From the NCBI GenBank assembly GCA_011033025.1, contig WFMF01000063.1:494572-558571 (forward strand): a DNA stretch of 64,000 bases, in the 5' to 3' direction. The number at the start of each line of letters is the position of its first letter. Position 1 is the stretch's first letter. Position numbers and translations under genes: made by a program. Positions 55,735-64,000 of the stretch are shown in pieces. Under the pieces are notes generated by a model that saw only the letters and a program-made list of their open reading frames with translations, searched no databases and had not been told where the DNA came from. The stretch comes from Beroe forskalii. Its lineage: Eukaryota; Ctenophora; Nuda; Beroida; Beroidae.

Positions 55735-56270
55735 TTTTCCCATCCCTGATCATGGGACTTGTGAGGCTCCTCCGCGATCTTTTTCCTGAGTTCCACCACC
55801 AGCTTTCTCTGGACCTCTCGTTCCTCCTATGACCAGTATGGACACAGAAACACCCTCGTGAACCTAGCCGATTTCTTCGGTTCTGAGCTCTTCCTGAGGA
55901 TCTGCTGCGCTGCTGCTCTGTTCCTAAGCTTCACCTTGACTGGTCTCGAAACTCCTGGCTTCCTCATTCCAATCATGCTGCTCTCGTGTTTCAGCTTCTC
56001 GCCGAGCTCCTCAAACACTGCCCCGACTTTTTCTTCCAAAGCTTCACCTTGCGTCTTCTCAATACAAAAAACTCCTCAAGACAAAAAACTATCACGTTTT
56101 TCATTCGATCCTCTTCTTCCATCACTGTCATGACTGCTACCTAGAGAGACTTCTGACTGATGGACGCCTGGTTGCTTGATACAGCTGAACTGTAGGACTT
56201 TATCTCATTCACGGTGTGTCGGTGTCAGTCACAGACTCAGTGATGGCTTGGCTATTCTTGCTCTTCATTG
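55735..56270 (-). pseudogene. Degenerate LINE ORF1 relic
   Basis: Minus-strand fragments EEKVGAVFEELGEKLKHESS, KVKLRNRAAAQQILRKSSE and FTRVFLCPYWS match the LINE ORF1 pattern (V-x-L-x-x-x-x-A...F-x-x-V-F-x-x-P). The frame is broken downstream by stops and shifts. A third ORF1 lineage, distinct from the palindrome copies. Confidence 0.75.
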
Positions 56271-56499
56271 AGTTCTCGGACTCGCTATTCAAATCTAGAA
56301 TTTCCTCCTGCAACTCAATTGTCTTTTCATTTTGTTCCTTTTAGAGCGTTGCAAACTTCTGATCAGCTCGTTCTGCTTCAAGATGATGCCCATGGCCTCT
56401 GTCGTGAGGTGTACTGCCTTGCCTTCCAAAAAGGTTTTTCCTCCCATTAGCAGCATTTAAAATCCTCCCAGTAAATTTAAATTGAATTTCTAACTAGTG
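56271..56499. other. Unassigned, partly LINE-like
   Basis: Minus-strand composition suggests the coiled-coil start of the same ORF1 relic, but stops prevent a firm call. Confidence 0.3.
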
Positions 56500-57860
56500 A
56501 AACAGACGTATGGAGGCGGCAGCCCCAGAACTTACAGGATTTTAACATACTTCAGTCTAATTTCAGGGGTACAAAATGTCTTCCGAAGCAAGTATAAATT
56601 AATCCTATATCAGTATGCCCGGGATTGCGGGGGTCTGGGGCGGCAGCCCCCACAGCAGGCGTTTTCAATAGATTAACTTTCACCTCAATAGGATTTTCGC
56701 TCTCATTTGACTGAAAATTGTGAATAATTTCAAATGTTTAGCCCGTTTTTAAAATGAAGAATTTCCACAAAGATGAGACTGAAATCCAGTTAGCAGGGGT
56801 CTGGGGGCGGCAGCCCCCAGCATGTATTTTTAACCAAAATAGAATCGTCATCTCAATAGGATTTTAACTCTTAATTCAGTCCAATTTCAAAACATTTGCT
56901 TGGCCCGTAGGCCGTATTTGAAATGAAAAATGTTTACAGATATGATAATGAAATCCAGTACGCAGGGGTCTGGGGGCAGCAGCCCCCAGACCCTTTTCGA
57001 ATTATCATCTCAATAAGATTTAAACTCTTATTTCAGTCTAATTTCAAAGCATTTGCTTGGCCCGTAGGCCGCATTCGAAATGAAAAATGTTTACAGAGAT
57101 GATAATGAAATCCAGTACGCAGGGGTCTAGGGGCAGCAGCCCCCAGAAATGAACAGTTTGACCTGCAGGCCGTATTCAAAACGGAATATGTCTGTACAGA
57201 TATGAGAATAAATCCAGAATGTGGGGGTCTGGGGGCGGCAGCCCCCATAAGCTAGACGTTTTTTACCGAATAGAATTGTCATCTCAATAAGATTTAAACT
57301 CTTATTTCAGTCTAATTCAAAAGCATTTGCTTGGCCGGTAGGCCATTATTTGAAATGAAAACTGTTTACAGAGACGATAATGAAATCCAGTACGCAGGGT
57401 CTGGGGCGGCAGCCCCATAAGCTAGACGTTTTCAACTTAATAAAATTATCACCTCAATAAGATTTTTAACTCTTATTTAAGTCTAATTTCAAAGTATTTG
57501 ACCCTTATTTATGATGAAAAATGTTTGCAGAGATGAAAATTAAATCTAGTAATGAGCAGGGTGTGGGGCAGCAGCCCCGAAGCCAGACAGTCTGACCTGT
57601 TGGCCGTATTCGAAACGGGAATATGTGTGTACAGATATGAGAATAAATGCAGAAGGAGGGGTCTTGGGGCGGCAGCACCCAGAAGCTGAATGTTTTCAAC
57701 CGAATAGAATTTTTACCGTAATTTCAGTCTAATTTCAAAGTATTTGGCCCTTATTAATGATGATACATGTCAGCAGAGATGAAAATAAGCTATTGGGCAG
57801 GGTCTGGGGCAGCAGCCCCAGAAGCCAGGCATTTTGAACATTAAACTGAATTATAGCCTC
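56500..57860. repeat. Tandem family with GGGGTCTGGGGGCGGCAG hairpins
   Basis: About nine units of 95-175 bp. Each has GGGGCGGCAGCCCC as a stem-loop, then CTCAATA(A/G)GATTT, TTCAGTCTAATTTCAAA, GCTTGGCCCGTAGGCC and GAAATGAAAAATGTTTACAG. Unit length varies by internal deletion. Confidence 0.9.
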
Positions 57861-58908
57861 GATAGGACTTTACTCTCTTTGTAATTGTAGACAAAAATTG
57901 AACAAATTTCGCACATGTTCTAATATGGAAGTAATGATGGGATGACGATTTAAATCATATAGGAACAAACTTAGGAAGTACTCTTCTAATAATCAATATT
58001 TCATTCATAGCTTCAATAACTTCATACATGCATTAGTTAGTTTACTACTGTATGAATTTTACTGGAATTATTTCTAAGAACGCAACTTATTGTAATTTTT
58101 TTAAATAATATTTTTTGGCAATTTCAAAAAATCCTCCCAGTATCAAAAAATTTCCTCCCATTAGCACTGCTAACCGTGCTAACCATTTATGGAAACGAAG
58201 TGTACTGCAACGTCCTTCCTCTCACGAGTAAGGTAGCTTTTCAACTGGGATATAACGTGAGAATCTGCCACTTTGAAACTTGTGCCCACTCCAATTACTT
58301 TCTTCACTCCTCGGATCCAGGGAAGCTTCAGCCTTCACCCGCATCATAGGGCCCGGGAGTTTGATCATCACTCATTTTACTTAAAAGCTTAAAGGCTACT
58401 TGTATAATCGAACTAGCAAACTCAACAAGTGGCAATAAGCCACTAATTTAGCAACGTATATGAAAAGAGATCATAATGAATAATGAAAAGAGATAATGAA
58501 TAATGAGTGCTCTATACCAACTATTTTCTAGCTTGCTTCTCCTGAACTCAGAGTTATGGGTTCTACAAATGTTGACATGTTAGGATGATTGAAGCTAATG
58601 GATTAGCTGAAATATATTTCATATTCTAATAGAAATTATCAAGCAGCAGCCAAGCTCTATCATAAAGGAAAAAAATGTAAAATACTTTTTTTCCTTCAAA
58701 ATAAAGCTTAACTCCCTCCTGACCATATGAATTTGCCATTTTGAAATTTATATGATATATATCAGACAATTAGATATTATTTGAAGAGCTTGTAAATATA
58801 GCAATCCCTATTTATAAAAGAAAACATTCCCAACCATTCAGAAAAGATCTTCCTTCCTTATAGGTGGGATTTAGCCAACCTCTCCTTGTCAACAGGATAT
58901 ATGGAAGG
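57861..58908. other. AT-rich non-coding DNA
   Basis: AATAATGAAAAGAGATAATG near 58480 is a local duplication. Otherwise nothing supported. Confidence 0.4.
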
Positions 58909-60033
58909 TGTTAAGCTTGCTGATGCCATACCTCTGTTAATATTCCTGACTTCAAGTTACAATTTTTTGACTTGAATTGATATATGATATTTATCTCTGA
59001 ATTACCCCTTCTATCTCTTGATAGTGACATGACTGGAAACCACTGTGAGAGAAGCTAGATGACGTGGTGAACAGGCTTGGGTGAAGTCGAGGTACTAAGT
59101 GAGTACAGTCGGATCAGAGTCTGCTGTCAGAAGAAGTTGCGGACGTACCTGGCAGGCAGTAAGGGGATCGTCGTGTGCTACTAGGGTGAAGATCAGGGAC
59201 TAAGTGACTGTTACCAGTATCGGAGTGGCTGTCTTTCAAGTGGTAAGTGAAAGTTTGTTGATTCAGAGATCTGTTCAAGATAGCGGGTATTTGTTATAGA
59301 ATAACAACACTGATTCTATAAGAAATTTATGATATCAAATTTATTGATATACTTTTACCTACCCAGGTTTTTTATCTATTGTTGTGTGGCACACTACAGA
59401 ACTACAGAACTACAGAACTACAGATACTCAATAGTGATCTACTAGCAACACTAAAGATTGGATTGATAACTACAACCTGTTTATCAATTTGCTTCGATAG
59501 TTCTAATTCAACTTTTACTACTTATCTCATTCCTACCATTCTCATATCCATCATCCTGACATGGAATCCTAATTGGATTGAGTTTATCATTGATTCTTGG
59601 ATATCAGTTATTTGTGTATCTAAGAAGATAACCATCTTGGAATTGTTCGTGCACCTGAGTGTACTATTACCCTACATTAAATTATCCTTGGAGAAGTTAC
59701 TTGTACTCCAAGTGAATCAATCTAACTTATTCTATCTGAAGAATAGACTTCAACCAAATTGTGTCAACAACCATATTGCATGTGATTTGATATTGATTGA
59801 ATATATTATTGTGTGGAATCTGGTTTTACAGATTCAGATTGGTATTTATATTTGTGAGAGAGTTCAGAGTTCACTTTCACTGATCACAATTCACTGAGTG
59901 AGTTCATTGATTGGTTTTAACATTGATTCATATTCACTTTATAGTTTTATATTCTTGAATAAAACTATCGTGAGTTCATTGATCTACGCTTCTCTGTATA
60001 GCTATACTCTGCCCCCAAACTACCCTTTTAACA
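58909..60033 (+). mobile_element. Probable copia LTR
   Basis: The 3' end CCCTTTTAACA lies two bases before the primer-binding site. A candidate 5' end TGTTAAGC at 58909 (or TGTTAATA at 58936) would form the usual TGTTA...TAACA terminal inverted repeat. No second LTR is in the window, so the left boundary is uncertain. The 173-codon frame at 59379-59897 lies within it and is not accepted as a gene. Confidence 0.5.
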
Positions 60034-60034
60034 G

Positions 60035-60043
60035 TGGTAGCAG
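60035..60043 (+). promoter_or_regulatory. Primer-binding site for initiator tRNA-Met
   Basis: TGGTAGCAG is complementary to the 3' end (including CCA) of animal initiator tRNA-Met. Its position immediately after the LTR and before gag is where minus-strand DNA synthesis would be primed. Confidence 0.65.
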
Positions 60044-60067
60044 GAAGTGAACAACGCTTCATCAATC

Positions 60068-60556
60068 ATGGGAGGAGAAAAAGTTCCAGTGCTCAAAGAT
60101 GGCTCCAGCTATACAGATTGGAAGAAGAAAGTCAAAATCTGCGAAATGGGGATTGAAGTAAAAAAGCAACATCGTGCAGCTAAACTGGTGATGCACATGT
60201 CAGGTAAGCCTGAATGTGTAGCTATCCAGTTGGATCCCGAAAAGTTGGGTGCTGAAGAGGGTGTTAAAGTGCTCTTAGATGAACTAGATAAGTTGTATGA
60301 AGAGGACAAGACTCAGTCAATTTTCCAAGCAATTGACATGTTCAACTCATACAGAAGACCCAAATCAAGTACTATTGATGAGTACATTCGTGCGTTTCAA
60401 CAGAGGTACAAGGCCATCTGCCAACTGATAGGTAAAGCAAGTTTGTATGATGATGGAATACTTACCTACCTACTTCTAAATCAAGCAAATCTAGATAATG
60501 AACAGCAACGCTTGATTCGTGCTACAATCAATGACCTGAACCACGAGAACATGGAG
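60068..60556 (+). pseudogene. Ty1/copia gag N-terminal half
   Basis: The ATG at 60068 begins GGEKVPVLKDGSSYTDWKKK, the typical copia gag start (a Trp-containing capsid-like domain). LDELDKLYEEDKTQSIFQA and STIDEYIRAFQQRYKAICQL follow. The frame is intact to NDLNHENME, then stops being gag exactly at the E insertion. The continuation (MEKALKRTYGE) occurs at 23889 on the minus strand. Confidence 0.85.
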
Positions 60557-61600
60557 GGCACATTCCCACTAGTGCAAACCGCCGATTCGGCGCCGATCAG
60601 CGCCGAATCGGCGCCTATAGGCGCCTATAAGTTTTTTTCGGCGCCGATTCGGCGCCTATAGGCGGTACCGCTTTTAGGCGCCTATAGGCGCCTATAATTG
60701 ACATTTTCCAATTTTTCGGCGGTCATCGGCGCCTATAGGCGCCGATAAGCGCCTATGCACCGCCTATCGGCGCCGTCGGCGCTTTTCGACCGCTTATCGG
60801 CGGCCAGTTTTCAACCGCCCTATAGGCGCCTATAGGCGCCGAAATGCTTTGTCCCCAAAATGTCCTAGGCGGGGCCCCAAAGGGGGTTTTTTCTGGGAAT
60901 TTGGGTTTTTCCACCTTTTTTTGGCGCCTATAGGGTGGTTTGGGCCCATGAATAAAAAGTCCGGGGTGGGGCTTTCGCCGGTTAGGGTTTTGGGATTAGG
61001 GGTTGGGGGGGTTAGGGGAAGGGGAGGGGAAAACAAACCCAAGCCAAATTTTAACCCAAACCCAAACCCAAACCCAAAACCCTAACCCAAAACCCCCAAC
61101 CCTAACCCTAACCCCCAAACCCCAACCCGACGAAAACCCACCAATTTAGGACCGTTTTAATTCACGGCCCTGGGGGGAAAAATGGAAGAACACAGGGTTT
61201 CTAGAAAAAAATCGGGGCCCCCAAAACCGATATTTTTTTAAAAACATTTACTTATTTAAAAGCCGATTCGGGGATGCGCCGAATCGGCGTTTAGGGCTTT
61301 TTGGGCCCAAAGGGCCGAACGGCGATGGGGTACCCCGGGGCCATAGGCGCCAAAAATTTTTCCCCCCCCGGGGGACGCCCTGGGGCCAAAGGGCCGTGGC
61401 CTTGGGGCCCCCCATCGGCGCCGGGCGTTTTAGCTGATCGGCGCTAAGTTTTCCCCCCAAGGGGGGCCTGGGGCCGAACGCCCCCGGGCCCCCCCGGCCC
61501 CGCCAAACGCCATTTTCCCTTTTTTTCCGGTTTTTCCCCTTTTTAGGGGGGGCCCATGGCGCCGTGTTCACCCAAAAGGCGGGTTTTCGTTTCACGGATG
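60557..61600. mobile_element. Third E copy, core lost, partly poor sequence
   Basis: Starts GGCACATTCCCACTAGTGCA after target ACATGGAG. The first ~290 bp match 23890 closely. The TTAGGG-type tract (60978-61028) is followed after about 10 bp by the inverse CCCTAA tract (61040-61133), so left and right arms are nearly joined without the 1-kb core. From about 60850 on, runs of G and C replace expected sequence, which looks like consensus error. The right end is not definable. Confidence 0.75.
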
Positions 61601-61739
61601 TCAAGGGGGTAGGGGGTGATTAGGTTGGGTTTTTTTGGGGGGGGGTTTTTTTTGGGGGGGTTGGGTTTATTTTTGGGTTAGGGGTTTTTGGGGGGAGGGG
61701 CAAATTTTTTTGACAAATATGATAAAAATTCTGGTTTCA
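61601..61739. other. G/T homopolymer-rich, low-confidence sequence
   Basis: Runs of G and T up to 9-10 bases; same character as 19165-20300. Confidence 0.5.
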
Positions 61740-62915
61740 GGGTAATATTGAAATCAATATGAGATTAGAATACACAAATCTGTAACAAGCTATGAGACTT
61801 GGGATTTCAAGGCAAAATACAACCCCAAAACACGATATTATGGTGGGATAAAATACTTTAGGGTTTCAGAGTGCCAATGGTCCACTCCCATCCCTCGGCC
61901 ACGCCCAAATCCCAAGTCTCATAAATGCGCGAAACTGTAACAAAAGTGTAACAAATGTGACAAGTCTCGTGCTATGAGACTTGGGGATTTGAGGCGATAT
62001 GCGACTCCCTAACCTATTATTATGGTCAGATATCATATTTGAGAGTTTCTAGAAATACAAGCATTCCCAACCTCGGCCACGCCCAAATCCCAAGTCTCAT
62101 AAATGCGCGAAAAGTGTCACAAATCTGTAACAAGCTATGAGACTTGAGATTTCAAGAAATACCACCCCAAACACGATATTATGGTGGGAAAACATACTTT
62201 AGAGTTTCAGAGTGCCAATGGGACCACTCCATCCCTTGGCCACGCCCAAATCCCAAGTCTCATAAATGCGCAAAACTGTAACAAAAGTGTAACAAATGTG
62301 TGACAAGTCTCTTGCTATGAGACTTGGGGATTTGGCGATATGCGACTCTAACCTATTATTATGGTCAGATAACATATTTGAGAGTTTCTAGAAACACACA
62401 AGCATTCCCAACCCTCGGCCACGCCCAAATCTCAAGTCTCATAAATGCACGAAAAGTGTCACAAATCTGTAACAAGCTATGAGACTTGAGATTTCAAACA
62501 AATCACCCCAAAACACGATATTATGGTGGAGAAAATACTTTAGAGTTTCAGAGTGCCAATGGACCACTCCCATCCTCGGCCACGCCCAAATCCCAAGTCT
62601 CATAATGCTTGAAAACTGTAACAAATGTGTGACAAGTCTTGTGCTATGAGACTTGGGGCGATATGCAACTCCTAACCTATTATTATGGTCAGATATCATA
62701 TTTGAGAGTTTCTAGGCTAACACAAGCATTCCCAACCCTCAGCCACGCCCAATCCCAAGTCTAATAAATGCGCGAAAAGTGTCACAAATCTGTAACAAGC
62801 TATGAGACTTGGGATTTCAAAACAATCACCCCAAAACACAATATTATGGTGTGATAACATACTTTAGGGTTTCAGAGTGCCAATGGGTCCACTCCCATCC
62901 CTCGGCCACGCCTTT
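61740..62915. repeat. ~170-bp satellite of two alternating monomer types
   Basis: CGGCCACGCCCAAATCCCAA marks each monomer at about 61896, 62074, 62237, 62416, 62577, 62744 and 62903, with spacing alternating near 178 and 162 bp (dimer ~340). Type A ends ACTTTAG(A/G)GTTTCAGAGTG; type B has ATATTTGAGAGTTTCTAG. Each monomer contains the inverted pair CCCAAGTCTCATA/TATGAGACTTGGG. Confidence 0.92.
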
Positions 62916-63254
62916 TTTTTTTGAAAACCCGCGGTGGGGTACCACTAAGGGCTTTAAAAATATATACATAAATCTGAAATCATTCTCCAAAAAGTAATAT
63001 TTGAAAATCTCACTCAACGAAAACTAAATAGTATGAAAAAATATGCGAAAACATTCATTAGTTTTTGTGTGATATTTGTATCAAACTCATGTAACACTGT
63101 GCTGCAAAACCTAGAACAATAGAGGAACAATATTAAATTCACATGCATTCGCGATCGACCGACCAATAATAGGCATCGTGTTGAAATGATCACGATCTGT
63201 TAGAGTTGACCACAGTCACTACAGAACCAGGTGATGTAATGTTTTCTGCTAGGA
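62916..63254. other. Unassigned DNA after the satellite
   Basis: Starts TTTTTTGAAAACCCGCGGTG, closely resembling the repeat end at 30640-30660 (TTTTTGAAAACCCTAGGTGG) and its right-arm counterpart. No gene. Confidence 0.4.
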
Positions 63255-63970
63255 TCACTGTCGTTTCTTCAACTCCTCAATAAGGAGTTTATGTGCCGAG
63301 CGTTCGTCCATAGTCCTATCCGATCTAATAAAGACTGAACTGAACTTCTGTGAGTTCCGCAGCTTCTTGGCCTGCACTAAGATGTGTCTAGATGTGCTCG
63401 TACACGACAACATAACCTTCACTGGTCTTGAGCGCTTCTGGTCCCCGGTCTTGCCCACACGACAAACCTCAGCAGCAGGTTTGATCCCCAGCTCTCCGAA
63501 CACTTCCAGCACCTTACCAGACAAGTCCTCATCCTTTTCTTCAGGCACACCGAACAACATCAGGTTCCTACTCCTATCTTCTTCCTGAACAACATCCTTA
63601 ACTACACTTTTCAGCGTCTGCTGACTGATCTGCGCGCTGATTCACCCGTGCTTTTTACAGCCTCGCTGTATGTCTTGATCTGCTCTTCAACAGTCTTCGT
63701 TACTGATTCCGTCACCGCACTCTGTACTGAGTTCAACATCTTGTACTTGCAAATAATCATCTCATGCTGTTGAACAATAACAAGCTTCTGCGACTTCACG
63801 AGGTCTGATTTAGTAGTCTGAAGATCTGACCTGGCATGTCTGAGACTGTTGTTCTGAATTCGTACATATTGAAACGCTTCACAACACATTGTGACAAGCT
63901 TTTCCTTGCTCAACTCTCGGCACTTTGACGGCGTAACATGGGTCGGATCGTCGCAGGTCAACTCCGCCAT
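63255..63970 (-). pseudogene. LINE ORF1-like gene with one frameshift
   Basis: The minus-strand ATG at 63970 starts AELTCDDPTHVTPSKCRELS. A coiled-coil stretch and TYSEAVKSTGESA linker follow up to about 63640. After a single frame change the protein continues KSVVKDVVQEEDRSRNLMLF, GVPEEKDED, RPVKVMLSCTSTSRHILVQA and FSSVFIRSDRTMDERSAHKL to TGA or similar at 63255. This matches the coiled coil-RRM-CTD plan of LINE ORF1. The N-terminus is present and the RT-encoding ORF2 would lie at lower coordinates but is absent. Confidence 0.85.
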
Positions 63971-64000
63971 TGCCCTCCCGAGCCAAAGACTTGCCCTTCC

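Noticed and set aside
59379-59897. 173-codon hydrophobic frame
   Set aside because: Lies inside the probable copia LTR, starts with a GTG or weak start and AACTACAG repeats, and has no recognisable motif.

Overview
The window reads as nuclear DNA of an invertebrate metazoan, mostly AT-rich and dense with repeats. The evidence is eukaryotic gene structure (GT-AG introns, an AATAAA signal), a Vav-family SH3-SH2 signalling gene (a family known from animals), a Golgi-type carbohydrate sulfotransferase, TTAGGG-type telomere-like tracts, and animal-style LINEs and a Ty1/copia element. I cannot assign a species or phylum from the sequence alone.

1-17.8 kb is the ordinary genic part. It holds an intronless carbohydrate sulfotransferase (503-1948, +), the first two exons of a minus-strand gene with an acidic, proline-rich N-terminus (2885 down to 2369), and two consecutive exons of a Vav homologue (16002-15779 and 13608-13326, minus) whose splice phases join in frame. 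Between them are AT-rich non-coding DNA, minisatellites and small terminal-inverted-repeat elements (MITEs).

17.8-29.2 kb is nested mobile DNA. First comes a 3.6-kb fold-back element (17801-21375) with arms made of TTCATATGAA-type palindromes and a TATATA target duplication. Then follow LINE and copia gag-protease remnants on the minus strand. The copia gag is cut by a 3.0-kb fold-back element, called E here (23890-26895). Its ~1-kb inverted arms contain GGCGCC/TATA palindromic arrays and telomere-like tracts pointing towards each other. A 5'-truncated LINE (26936-28965) sits in another E fragment with an 18-bp target duplication.

29.2-49.2 kb is a ~20-kb imperfect palindrome. Each arm carries, from outside in: a MITE-like tract, two exons of an unidentified host gene, a degenerate LINE ORF1 with the same break in both arms, and a 51-bp tandem array. 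The right array has ~91 units and the left ~20. Each 51-bp unit has the layout of a minimal spliceosomal intron. The ~7-kb spacer contains a 66-bp array, several palindromic elements and one good candidate coiled-coil exon.

49.2-64 kb is more nested mobile DNA: a palindromic MITE; a LINE linker fragment split by a 3,045-bp TIR element (51343-54387) with a TTTAGT duplication and a 28-bp minisatellite; a divergent E copy; LINE ORF1 relics; a repeat family with CGGCAGCC hairpins; a copia LTR, primer-binding site and gag N-terminus cut by another E copy (60557) at the same target sequence as the 23.9-kb copy; a ~170-bp alternating satellite; and a frameshifted LINE ORF1 at the end.

No cooperating gene set or operon is present. 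The most notable material is the E family, the intron-like array inside the palindrome, and the recurrent clusters of short hairpins. Two stretches (19.17-20.30 kb and 60.85-61.74 kb) look like low-quality homopolymer-rich consensus and should not be over-read.
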